From positions 1 through 36,187 of the forward strand of contig NZ_JBOFOR010000092.1 of assembly GCF_051659545.1 (NCBI RefSeq): a DNA stretch of 36,187 nucleotides. The letters are read 5' to 3'. The notes beneath the pieces were generated by a model, which saw nothing but the letters and a program-made list of their open reading frames with translations, made no database searches and was not told where the DNA came from. This DNA comes from JBOFOR01 sp051659545 (GTDB lineage Bacteria; Bacillota; Clostridia; Peptostreptococcales; Peptostreptococcaceae). Of this stretch, positions 8,199 to 15,852 are shown piece after piece. A program made the position numbers and the translations under genes. Every line of letters begins with the position of its first letter. The first letter of the stretch is position 1.

Positions 8199-8741
8199 AT
8201 GTCTACAGATAGAATAATATGTGCTGGTTTTGGTGGTCAGGGTGTTATGTCTATGGGGCAGTTACTTACTTATGCAGGTATGTTAGAAGGTAAAGAAGTT
8301 TCATGGTTACCTTCTTATGGACCAGAAATGCGTGGAGGTACAGCTAACTGTGCAGTAACAGTATCTGATAAGCCGGTTGGTTCACCAGTTATAGCAGGAG
8401 ATGCAACTTGTGCTATAGTTATGAACTTACCATCACTTGATAAATTTGAAAGTGAAGTTACTCCAGGTGGAAAGATATTAGTAAATAGCTCATTAATAGA
8501 AAGAAAAGTTGAAAGAAATGATGTTGATGTTTACTATGTTCCAGCAAATGATATAGCTTTAGAATTAGGAAACCCAAAGGTTGCTAATATGATAATGCTA
8601 GGAGCATATTTAAAAGCAAATCCAACAGTAGAAATAGATTCAGTATTAGAAGCTTTCAAGAAAGTTTTTGGACCGAGTAAAGAAAAGTTTGTACCATTAA
8701 ATAAAGAAGCATTACAAAAGGGTGCAGATGTAATAAAATAA
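8199..8741 (+). CDS. vorC: 2-oxoacid:ferredoxin oxidoreductase gamma subunit
   Basis: The 180-aa gamma domain of the family. The N-terminal IICAGFGGQGVMSMGQLLTY nucleotide-like loop, SWLPSYGPEMRGGTANC (a family hallmark) and the C-terminal LGAYLKANPTVE segment are all visible. It completes the delta-alpha-beta-gamma enzyme and is the last gene of the operon, being followed by a 16-bp terminator. It starts at ATG 8199 behind AGGAGGTGA. Gene letters for this family vary between databases; subunit type is certain, letter assignment is not. Confidence 0.92.
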   Translation: MSTDRIICAGFGGQGVMSMGQLLTYAGMLEGKEVSWLPSYGPEMRGGTANCAVTVSDKPVGSPVIAGDATCAIVMNLPSLDKFESEVTPGGKILVNSSLIERKVERNDVDVYYVPANDIALELGNPKVANMIMLGAYLKANPTVEIDSVLEAFKKVFGPSKEKFVPLNKEALQKGADVIK

Positions 8742-8756
8742 AAATAAAAATTATAA

Positions 8757-8794
8757 AAAAAGGACAATAGAAAGAATTCTATTGTCCTTTTTCT
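8757..8794 (+). terminator. Strong terminator closing the ptb-buk-vor operon
   Basis: A perfect 16-bp stem (arms 8757-8772 and 8777-8792) with a 4-base loop ends in a T-rich run. Its A-rich left flank means it may also work on the other strand. Confidence 0.9.
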
Positions 8795-8842
8795 TTATAT
8801 GTATTAAAATGTCTTTATGGGTTAAACTAACAATTAAAAACG

Positions 8843-8871
8843 TTTACTAATAAATATAAATATATTATAAA
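8843..8871 (+). promoter_or_regulatory. Probable sigma-A promoter of glmM
   Basis: -35 TTTACT at 8843-8848, 17-base spacer, -10 TATAAA at 8866-8871. It lies 35 bases before the glmM ATG and after the vorC terminator, so glmM has its own transcription start. Confidence 0.5.
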
Positions 8872-8906
8872 ATAGATATGCTTTTCTTTATGAAAGGAGA
8901 TTTTTA

Positions 8907-10253
8907 ATGAGAAAATATTTTGGAACTGACGGAGTAAGAGGTATAGCTAATACAGAACTTACTTGCGATTTAGCATATAAATTAGGAAGAGCTGGAGGGT
9001 ATGTTCTAGCTCAAGATAAAGGAAGAGTTAAAGTTGTAGTAGGTAAAGATACTAGAATATCTGGAGATATGTTAGAAGCAGCTTTAACAGCAGGACTTAT
9101 GTCTGTAGGATGTGACGTAATAACAGTAGGGGTTGTTCCAACACCAGCAGTTGCATACTTAACAAAAAAATACAATGCTGATTGTGGAGTTGTAATATCT
9201 GCATCACACAATCCTGTTGAATACAATGGAATTAAGTTCTTTAACAAAGATGGATACAAATTAGATGATGAAGTTGAGTTAAAGATAGAACAATATATAG
9301 ATAATATAGAAAAAGTAGAGTATCATCCAGTTGGAGAAAATGTAGGTAAAAGAGTACACATGCACGATGCACAAAAAGAATATGTAGAATACTTAAAATC
9401 TATAATAAATGTAGATTTTAAAGGTTTAAAAGTAGTCCTAGATTGTGCAAATGGAGCCGCATATCAAGTTGCACCAAAAGTTTTTGAACAACTTGGTGCA
9501 AGTGTAATAACTATAAATAGTGAACCAGATGGCAATAATATAAATGATAAGTGTGGATCTACACATCCTCAAAAACTTAAAGATTCTGTTCTGGCGCACA
9601 AAGCAGATTTAGGTCTTGCATACGATGGAGATGCAGATAGACTTATTGCTGTAGATGAAAATGGAAACATTGTAGACGGTGACCATATAATGATATTAAG
9701 TGCTATATATTTAAATAAAAAGAAAAAATTAGCACAAGATACATTAGTAGTTACAGTAATGAGTAACATAGGCCTTACTATAGCGGCAAAAGAGCATGGA
9801 ATAAAGCTTGCAACAACAGCTGTAGGAGATAGATATGTATTAGAAGAAATGAAGAAAAGTGGATATAATCTTGGTGGAGAACAATCAGGGCATATGATAT
9901 TCTTAGATTATAATACAACAGGAGATGGTGTTTTAAGCTCACTAGTATTAGCTCAAATAGTATTAGAAGAAAGCAAAACATTATCAGAGCTTGCAGCAGT
10001 AATGACACAATACCCACAAGTATTAGTTAATGCAAGAATCAAAAATGAAAATAAGAATACTTATATGGAATATCCAGAAATTAAAGATGAAATAGAAAGA
10101 ATAGAAGCTTTATTAGATGGTTGTGGAAGAGTATTAATAAGACCATCAGGAACAGAGCCTTTAGTAAGAGTTATGTTAGAGGGTAAAGAGGAAGGTCAAA
10201 TAAAAGAATTAGCTACAAATTTAGCGAATCTTATACAAGCAAAACTATCGTAA
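8907..10253 (+). CDS. glmM: Phosphoglucosamine mutase GlmM
   Basis: Interconverts glucosamine-6-phosphate and glucosamine-1-phosphate on the way to UDP-GlcNAc for peptidoglycan. The four-domain alpha-D-phosphohexomutase fold is complete at 448 aa. It has the start MRKYFGTDGVRG, the phosphoserine loop VISASHNP (serine 100), the metal loop DGDADR (Asp 240, 242, 244), the sugar loop GGEQSGH and the phosphate-binding RPSGTEP near the C-terminus. ATG 8907 follows AAAGGAG. GlmM is known to bind and inhibit CdaA in several Firmicutes, which usually encode it in the cdaA-cdaR operon. Here the gene is detached from cdaA-cdaR but still close to glmS. No clear terminator separates it from the glmS ribozyme. 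Confidence 0.97.
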   Translation: MRKYFGTDGVRGIANTELTCDLAYKLGRAGGYVLAQDKGRVKVVVGKDTRISGDMLEAALTAGLMSVGCDVITVGVVPTPAVAYLTKKYNADCGVVISASHNPVEYNGIKFFNKDGYKLDDEVELKIEQYIDNIEKVEYHPVGENVGKRVHMHDAQKEYVEYLKSIINVDFKGLKVVLDCANGAAYQVAPKVFEQLGASVITINSEPDGNNINDKCGSTHPQKLKDSVLAHKADLGLAYDGDADRLIAVDENGNIVDGDHIMILSAIYLNKKKKLAQDTLVVTVMSNIGLTIAAKEHGIKLATTAVGDRYVLEEMKKSGYNLGGEQSGHMIFLDYNTTGDGVLSSLVLAQIVLEESKTLSELAAVMTQYPQVLVNARIKNENKNTYMEYPEIKDEIERIEALLDGCGRVLIRPSGTEPLVRVMLEGKEEGQIKELATNLANLIQAKLS

Positions 10254-10257
10254 ATTA

Positions 10258-10346
10258 AAAGTGAATACTAGAAACTAATAAGGTATATCCTAAAACTGAA
10301 AAAGTAATAGGAGTGCAATACTAAGATGATTCTTAGTATTCACTTT
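10258..10346 (+). repeat. Inverted repeat / mutually exclusive hairpins between glmM and the glmS ribozyme
   Basis: Bases 10258-10270 (AAAGTGAATACTA) are perfectly complementary to 10334-10346 (TAGTATTCACTTT). The same right arm can instead fold locally: AATACTAAG (10317-10325) with CTTAGTATT (10332-10340), extended past one bulge. Only one fold can form at a time. The right arm ends four bases before the ribozyme cleavage site. No T-run follows, so this is not a typical terminator. Confidence 0.65.
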
Positions 10347-10350
10347 CTAA

Positions 10351-10507
10351 GCGCCAGAACTTAGTAACATAAATCTTTACAACAACATTTATACTGAGTT
10401 GACGAGGTCAGAGTTTATCGAATTATCGGCGGGTGCTCTGCGGTGTATTTTACCATCGTTAGAACTTCCTTAAATCATAGAAGTAATTCTGTGGACAAAG
10501 GGAAGTT
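10351..10507 (+). ncRNA. glmS ribozyme (GlcN6P-activated self-cleaving RNA)
   Basis: The conserved core is complete. GCGCCAGAACTT follows the cleavage-site A, so cleavage is predicted between 10350 and 10351. Then come AGTTGACGAGG, GTTTATCGA, ATCGGCGGGTGCTCTGCGGT and ACCATCGTTAGA. The 3' helix ACTTCC/GGAAGT (about 10464-10506) closes the domain. It lies in the 5' leader of glmS and self-cleaves with glucosamine-6-phosphate as cofactor, exposing a 5'-OH end that marks the mRNA for decay. This gives product feedback on glmS. Confidence 0.96.
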
Positions 10508-10572
10508 TAAGTAAATAAATGACCTGACTCTAAAAATATATAAATTAATAATATTTTTAGGAGGAACAAATT

Positions 10573-12402
10573 ATGTGTGGAATAGTTGGATATTTAGGAC
10601 ACAGACAAGCAACAGAAGTATTAATAGAAGGATTATCTAAGTTAGAGTACAGAGGGTATGACTCTGCAGGTGTTGCAATTAATACTGGAGAAAACTTAGA
10701 AATAAGAAAGTTCAAAGGAAGATTAGCAGTACTAGCAGAAGACTTAGAAAAAAATCCTATAAATGGTCAACTTGGAATAGGACATACAAGATGGGCGACT
10801 CATGGAGAGCCATCTGATGTAAACTCTCATCCTCATTTCAATATGGATAGAACAATAGCAGTTGTTCATAATGGTATAATAGAAAACTACATGGAACTAA
10901 AAGAAGAATTACAAGCTGAAGGTGTAGTATTTTTATCTCAAACAGATACAGAAGTAGTTGCACACTTAGTAGATAAATACTATGAAGGAAACTTACTAGA
11001 TGCTGTTTATAAAGCTACTGAAAAGTTAAGAGGAGCTTATGCATTAGGAGTGGTTTGTAAGGATAATAACAGTGAATTAGTGGCTGTAAGAAAAGATAGT
11101 CCATTAGTAGTAGGCCTTGGAGAAGGTGAAAATTTCATAGCTTCAGATATACCAGCAGTATTAAAATATACTAGAAAAGTATATTTTTTAGAAAATGGTG
11201 AATTTGTTCATATGGTTAAAGATAAAGTAACTGTATTAAATGAAAATAAAGAAGTAGTACAAAAAGAGTTAAATGAAATAACTTGGGATGTAGAAGCAGC
11301 TTCTAAAGGTGGATATGACCACTTCATGTTAAAAGAAATATATGAACAACCAAATGGAGTTAAGCAAACTCTAGTAAGAAGATTAAATGATAATGGAGAA
11401 ATCCAATTAGATGACATAAAAATGACTAAGGAAGACTTAGATAAAATAAATAAAGTGTATATAGTTGCATGCGGAACAGCATATCATGCAGGACTTGTAG
11501 GTAGATTTGCTATAGAAAAATTTGCTAAAATACCAGTAATAACTGATATAGCATCAGAATTTAGATATAAGGATCCGTTTGTAGATGAAAATACTTTACT
11601 AATATTAGTAAGCCAATCAGGAGAAACTGCAGATACTTTAGCATCTTTAAGATATGCTAAGGATAGAGGAGCTAGAATATTATCAGTAACTAATGTAGTA
11701 GGATCTTCTATAGCTAGAGAATCACATGATGTATTTTACACTTGGGCAGGGCCTGAAATATCAGTTGCATCAACAAAGGCATATACGACACAATTAGTAT
11801 CATTCTACATGATAGCATTAGATTTTGCTGTAAAGAAAGGTACTATAACTAAAGAATTCTATTTTGAAATGATAGAAAAATTAAAAGAAATGCCTGATAA
11901 AGTTGAAGAAGTATTAAAACAAGAAGACTACATTAAAGAAGATGTTGCAAAAACTTTAAAAGATACAACTAGTGCATTCTATCTAGGAAGAGGGTTAGAT
12001 TACAACTTAGCTATGGAAGGCGCATTAAAGATAAAAGAAATATCTTATATACATGCAGAAGCATTTGCAGCAGGAGAATTGAAGCATGGTACAATAGCTT
12101 TAATAGAAAAAGGTACTCCTGTAATAGCTATAGCAACTCAAGGAGAATTATTTGAAAAAATGGTATCTAACATGGAAGAAGTTAGAGCTAGAGGAGCATA
12201 CGTAATAGCTATAGCACAAGAAAAAAATAAAGAAGTTGAAAAATCTGCGAATAAGGTAATATATATACCAAATGTAGACGATATGTTATCAAGTATATTA
12301 ACAGTATTACCTCTTCAATTATTATCATATTATGTTGCAGTACAAAGAGGTTGTGATGTAGATAAGCCAAGAAACTTAGCTAAATCAGTAACTGTTGAAT
12401 AA
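10573..12402 (+). CDS. glmS: Glutamine--fructose-6-phosphate aminotransferase (isomerizing) GlmS
   Basis: Makes glucosamine-6-phosphate from fructose-6-phosphate and glutamine, the committed step of amino-sugar and cell-wall precursor synthesis. The mature N-terminal nucleophile is Cys2 (MCGIVGYLG). The glutaminase domain carries GHTRWATHGEPS and HNGIIENY. Two SIS sugar-isomerase domains follow (VACGTAYHAG, SQSGETADTL, and ALKIKEISYIHAEAFAAGELKHG), with the conserved C-terminal PRNLAKSVTVE. The 609-aa length is standard. ATG 10573 follows AGGAGG at 10559-10564; a weak AT hairpin (10530-10560) reaches into the first two bases of that site. Expression is controlled by the upstream ribozyme, and GlmM uses the product. 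Confidence 0.98.
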   Translation: MCGIVGYLGHRQATEVLIEGLSKLEYRGYDSAGVAINTGENLEIRKFKGRLAVLAEDLEKNPINGQLGIGHTRWATHGEPSDVNSHPHFNMDRTIAVVHNGIIENYMELKEELQAEGVVFLSQTDTEVVAHLVDKYYEGNLLDAVYKATEKLRGAYALGVVCKDNNSELVAVRKDSPLVVGLGEGENFIASDIPAVLKYTRKVYFLENGEFVHMVKDKVTVLNENKEVVQKELNEITWDVEAASKGGYDHFMLKEIYEQPNGVKQTLVRRLNDNGEIQLDDIKMTKEDLDKINKVYIVACGTAYHAGLVGRFAIEKFAKIPVITDIASEFRYKDPFVDENTLLILVSQSGETADTLASLRYAKDRGARILSVTNVVGSSIARESHDVFYTWAGPEISVASTKAYTTQLVSFYMIALDFAVKKGTITKEFYFEMIEKLKEMPDKVEEVLKQEDYIKEDVAKTLKDTTSAFYLGRGLDYNLAMEGALKIKEISYIHAEAFAAGELKHGTIALIEKGTPVIAIATQGELFEKMVSNMEEVRARGAYVIAIAQEKNKEVEKSANKVIYIPNVDDMLSSILTVLPLQLLSYYVAVQRGCDVDKPRNLAKSVTVE

Positions 12403-12461
12403 ATAAAAAATAAATCCTAAAAGTACTTGTTAAGTACTAAAAAAGTATATCAATATAAAGA

Positions 12462-12493
12462 TAAGAGAAGTCATACTGACTTCTCTTATTTTA
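12462..12493 (+). terminator. Terminator of glmS
   Basis: A 12-bp perfect stem TAAGAGAAGTCA/TGACTTCTCTTA with a 3-base loop, followed by TTTTACTTT. Confidence 0.88.
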
Positions 12494-12537
12494 CTTTAAT
12501 TAATTCATAAGTTTCATTAAGTATATCATCCTTAAAG

Positions 12538-12567
12538 TTGTCAATAATTTAAATTATAAATGATAAT
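12538..12567 (+). promoter_or_regulatory. Candidate promoter of ywmB-murA
   Basis: -35 TTGTCA at 12538-12543 and -10 GATAAT at 12562-12567 with an 18-base spacer, just ahead of ywmB. The spacer and -10 fall inside a 9-bp AT inverted repeat (12549-12557 with 12563-12571). Consensus only. Confidence 0.4.
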
Positions 12568-12585
12568 TTAAAGGGGGATTTTTTT

Positions 12586-13323
12586 ATGAAAATAATTAAG
12601 TTAATAATAAGCTTTTTAGCTTTAATGATATGTGGATTTATGATATCATATGCAGATATGAAATTTAACAATGAATATGGTAAACTTTTAGAAACTTTTA
12701 ATGACACACAAGCTTCATTTAAATTTTACAATATAAAAGCAAATGGAGAGATAAACTACAATGTATCTAAGGATGACATGGTAGATATATGCATAGATAT
12801 AATCAATGATCTTGGAGTTGAAGAAAGCAACATAAAATGGGATGAAAAATGGAACAATAATCAAAAACAAATATTCGCCCAGATCAGACATGATGAAGAA
12901 AATATTTCCATAATTGGAATTAAAAAAAACAACGGAGAATCTTATATAATGGTTGACATATTAGAAAATAAGTTATATAAAGATATAGTGGATATTTATA
13001 CAATTATTAGAAACAGTTTAAATAAACACGCGGACAACGTATATATAAATACTTGTATTTGTGGGGAATATACGAAAAAGTTACAAAATGATAAATATGA
13101 TGATATTTTACAAAAAATATTATATAATATGAGTGCTAAAGAAATAGATAGAGTGGAAGAAGATAACTTTATATCTATAACAGCGTATAGCAACATTCTG
13201 AAAGAAAACAACTTAGGATACTTAGGAGATAAGATAAATTTAAATATAGGTATGAGGTATAGCGAAAATGATGATAAAACACTCATATATATAGCTACAC
13301 CAATTATAAAATTAGATTATTAA
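12586..13323 (+). CDS. ywmB: YwmB-family exported protein
   Basis: A 245-aa protein with an N-terminal hydrophobic signal or anchor (residues 4-24, LIISFLALMICGFMISYAD) and an extracytoplasmic alpha/beta region of the YwmB family. I recognise it chiefly by its place: in Bacillus, ywmB lies directly upstream of murA and spoIID, exactly as here. The length and the pattern of a DGE/SISAYSN-like repeat (FISITAYSN) fit. The molecular function is unknown; no catalytic motif is visible. ATG 12586 follows AAAGGGGG with an eight-T spacer. murA starts 21 bases after its stop, so both are likely co-transcribed. Confidence 0.75.
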   Translation: MKIIKLIISFLALMICGFMISYADMKFNNEYGKLLETFNDTQASFKFYNIKANGEINYNVSKDDMVDICIDIINDLGVEESNIKWDEKWNNNQKQIFAQIRHDEENISIIGIKKNNGESYIMVDILENKLYKDIVDIYTIIRNSLNKHADNVYINTCICGEYTKKLQNDKYDDILQKILYNMSAKEIDRVEEDNFISITAYSNILKENNLGYLGDKINLNIGMRYSENDDKTLIYIATPIIKLDY

Positions 13324-13344
13324 TAATGAGGAGAGAACGATTAA

Positions 13345-14598
13345 ATGCCAAAGATATTAGTTAAGAAAAGTAATCCCCTTAAAGGGACTGTTAAGATAGA
13401 TGGAGCGAAGAATTCAGTTTTACCAATAATAGCGGCAACATTATTAGCAAATGGAAAGTCTACATTAAGAGGAGTTCCAAATTTAAGAGATGTTCATGTT
13501 ATATCAGATTTATTAAGACACTTAGGTGCAGAAGTAGAATACGAGGGTACTACATTAACTGTAGATGCTAGCAATATAACTACATGTGAAGCGCCTTATG
13601 AACTTGTAAGAAAGATGAGAGCGTCATTCTTAGTTATGGGACCTTTACTAGCTAGATTTAACCACACAAAAATATCTATGCCAGGAGGATGTGCTATAGG
13701 TACTAGACCTATAGATTTACACTTAAAAGGATTTAAGTATTTAGGTGCAAAAGTTGAAATGGATCACGGATTTGTAGAAGCAACAACTAAAAAGTTAACT
13801 GGAGCTAAATTATACTTAGATTTCCCATCAGTTGGAGCTACTGAAAATATAATGATGGCAGCGGCACTTGCAGAAGGAACAACTATAATAGAAAACGCAG
13901 CTCAAGAACCAGAAATAGTAGATTTAGCTAACTTCCTAAATGAAATGGGAGCGAACGTAAAAGGTGCGGGAACAAATACTATAAAAATAAATGGTGTTAA
14001 AGAATTAAAAGGTGCAGAGCATAATGTAATACCTGATAGAGTAGAAGCAGCAACTTATATGGTAGCAGCGGCTATGACTAAAGGTGATATAACTATAGAG
14101 AATGTATTAATGGAGCATTTAAAGCCTGTTGTAGCTAAGTTAAAAGAAGCAGGTTGTGAAATAATAGAGATGGATAACTCAGTTAGAGTAATAGGACCAG
14201 AAGTACTAAAGCCGATAGATATAAAGACATTACCTCATCCAGGATTCCCTACAGATGTTCAAGCTCAGTTTATGGCAATGTTAACTGTATGTAATGGAAC
14301 TGGTGTAGTTACAGAAACTGTATTTGAAAACCGATTTATGCACGTTGCTGAGTTTAATAGAATGGGAGCTAACATAAAGATAGAAGGAAAAAGTGCTATT
14401 GTAAATGGTGTTGATAAATTACACGGAGCAAAAGTCAATGCTACAGATTTAAGAGCGGGAGCAGCACTTATATTATGTGGTCTATTAGCAGAAGGTGAAA
14501 CTCAAATAGGTGAGATATATCATATACAAAGAGGTTATGTAGATATAGATAAGAAAATAACTGCATTAGGCGGAAATATTAAAATAATAGAAGACTAA
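13345..14598 (+). CDS. murA: UDP-N-acetylglucosamine 1-carboxyvinyltransferase MurA
   Basis: Catalyses the first committed step of peptidoglycan synthesis: transfer of enolpyruvate from PEP to UDP-GlcNAc in the cytoplasm. The catalytic cysteine is Cys116 in SMPGGCAIGTRPIDLH, the fosfomycin-sensitive Cys form. Lys22 (DGAKNS) and the Asp loop PHPGFPTDVQAQ are also present. The 417-aa length is normal. ATG 13345 follows GAGGAGAGAACG. It precedes spoIID, as murAA does in Bacillus. No intrinsic terminator is seen between murA and spoIID, so read-through into spoIID is likely unless the inverted repeat at 14625-14686 prevents its translation. Confidence 0.97.
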   Translation: MPKILVKKSNPLKGTVKIDGAKNSVLPIIAATLLANGKSTLRGVPNLRDVHVISDLLRHLGAEVEYEGTTLTVDASNITTCEAPYELVRKMRASFLVMGPLLARFNHTKISMPGGCAIGTRPIDLHLKGFKYLGAKVEMDHGFVEATTKKLTGAKLYLDFPSVGATENIMMAAALAEGTTIIENAAQEPEIVDLANFLNEMGANVKGAGTNTIKINGVKELKGAEHNVIPDRVEAATYMVAAAMTKGDITIENVLMEHLKPVVAKLKEAGCEIIEMDNSVRVIGPEVLKPIDIKTLPHPGFPTDVQAQFMAMLTVCNGTGVVTETVFENRFMHVAEFNRMGANIKIEGKSAIVNGVDKLHGAKVNATDLRAGAALILCGLLAEGETQIGEIYHIQRGYVDIDKKITALGGNIKIIED

Positions 14599-14610
14599 AA
14601 ATAAATAGTA

Positions 14611-14640
14611 GTAATAACAAAATAGGGCTGTTCATATACT
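14611..14640 (+). promoter_or_regulatory. Probable sigma-E promoter of spoIID
   Basis: -35-like GTAATAAC (14611-14618, 6 of 8 to GTMATATT), a 14-base spacer, and -10-like CATATACT (14633-14640, 7 of 8 to CATACANT). Known spoIID genes are under mother-cell sigma-E. The -10 lies in the left arm of the inverted repeat, so transcription should start near 14647, inside the loop. Confidence 0.65.
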
Positions 14641-14686
14641 TTAAGGACAAGAATCAAACCAAGGAGGAAAAGTATATGAACAGCCC
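14625..14686 (+). repeat. 18-bp perfect inverted repeat enclosing the spoIID ribosome site and start codon
   Basis: The left arm 14625-14642 (GGGCTGTTCATATACTTT) is the exact reverse complement of the right arm 14669-14686. The 26-base loop holds the ribosome binding site AAGGAGG (14661-14667). The ATG of spoIID (14676-14678) lies in the right arm. No T-run follows the right arm, so it is not an intrinsic terminator. Confidence 0.95.
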
Positions 14687-15710
14687 ATTTGCAGTTTTAG
14701 CAAGTATAGTATTAGGTGCTGCAGCTATTCCTATAATGATAAGTGTAGTATCTTATAAAGGGATAGACATACCGAATAAAATACAAACAAATATTACTCA
14801 TAATATAAAGGATAATGTAAAAAAAGAAATAAATTATGATACGGTAGATAAAAAAGACCCTGTTATTAAGGTGTATAATACTAAATTGCAAAAAATTCAA
14901 AGTATAAGTATCGAAGATTATTTATGTGGTGTAGTAGCAGGTGAAATGCCTTCTGATTTTGAAATCGAAGCTCTTAAAGCGCAAGCGGTGGCTGCGAGAA
15001 CTTTTGTAATTTATAGAGAGGAACAACCAGCCTCAAGTAAAGATAAAGGTGCAGCAGTTTGTACAGATTACAAACATTGTCAGGAATATAAAAGTTATGA
15101 GGAATTGAAAAAGATTAAAGGCGAGGAATGGATGAAAACATTTTATCCTAAAGTTAAACAAGCTGTAAGTGAAACTAAAGGTCAAATAATAACTTATAAT
15201 GATAAGCCCATACTTACATTATATTTTTCAACATCAGCTGGAAAAACGGAAAACAGTGAAGAAGTATTCTCAGCTAATTATCCATATTTAAAATCTGTAG
15301 ATAGCCCTTATGATAAAAACTATTCACCTAGATATACTTCAAACTTAATAATCTCAAATAAAGATTTTACTAATATTCTCAAGAAGAACTATAGTGATAT
15401 ACAAATAACTGAATCGAATTTAAGTTCTCAAATTAAAATACTTAAAAGAAGTGAAGGCGGATCTGTTGAGGATATAAAGTTAGGAAATAAACAAATAGCA
15501 GGTACTAATGTTAGAAGCTTATTGAAATTAAATTCGGCTAATTTTGAAATTAAATTTAATGATAATTATTTAGAATTCATAGTAAAAGGATATGGTCACG
15601 GAGTAGGCATGAGTCAATGGGGTGCACAAGGAATGGCTATTGATGGAAATAAATACTACGAAATACTAGAACATTATTATACAGGAACAAAAATAAAAGA
15701 TACATATTAA
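14676..15710 (+). CDS. spoIID: Stage II sporulation protein D (SpoIID), engulfment lytic transglycosylase
   Basis: Mother-cell membrane enzyme that cleaves glycan strands denuded of stem peptides, driving engulfment with SpoIIP and SpoIIM. An N-terminal hydrophobic anchor covers residues 4-26. The SpoIID/LytB catalytic domain starts at EDYLCGVVAGEMPSDFEIEA, with the catalytic glutamate at residue 90, followed by KAQAVAARTF. A cysteine pair at 129 and 135 (CTDYKHC) is placed where clostridial SpoIID binds zinc. The C-terminal GHGVGMSQWGAQGMA motif is intact. The length of 344 aa is typical. The start at 14676 has an excellent AAGGAGG site but lies in an inverted repeat. spoIIQ follows 142 bp later. 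Confidence 0.97.
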   Translation: MNSPFAVLASIVLGAAAIPIMISVVSYKGIDIPNKIQTNITHNIKDNVKKEINYDTVDKKDPVIKVYNTKLQKIQSISIEDYLCGVVAGEMPSDFEIEALKAQAVAARTFVIYREEQPASSKDKGAAVCTDYKHCQEYKSYEELKKIKGEEWMKTFYPKVKQAVSETKGQIITYNDKPILTLYFSTSAGKTENSEEVFSANYPYLKSVDSPYDKNYSPRYTSNLIISNKDFTNILKKNYSDIQITESNLSSQIKILKRSEGGSVEDIKLGNKQIAGTNVRSLLKLNSANFEIKFNDNYLEFIVKGYGHGVGMSQWGAQGMAIDGNKYYEILEHYYTGTKIKDTY

Positions 15711-15852
15711 CAAATTAATAACACATACAAATTAAGCAAATATTAACGTTTTTTTAATTACTATAATTTACATGAAAAAAATGTATGAATTGTATAAAAA
15801 TAGAAATTAAAGACAACAATACAGATACACAAAGATATTTTGGAGGTGCTGT

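Noticed and set aside
12549..12571. 9-bp AT-only inverted repeat before ywmB
   Set aside because: Too AT-rich and too short to separate from chance; noted only as overlapping a candidate promoter.
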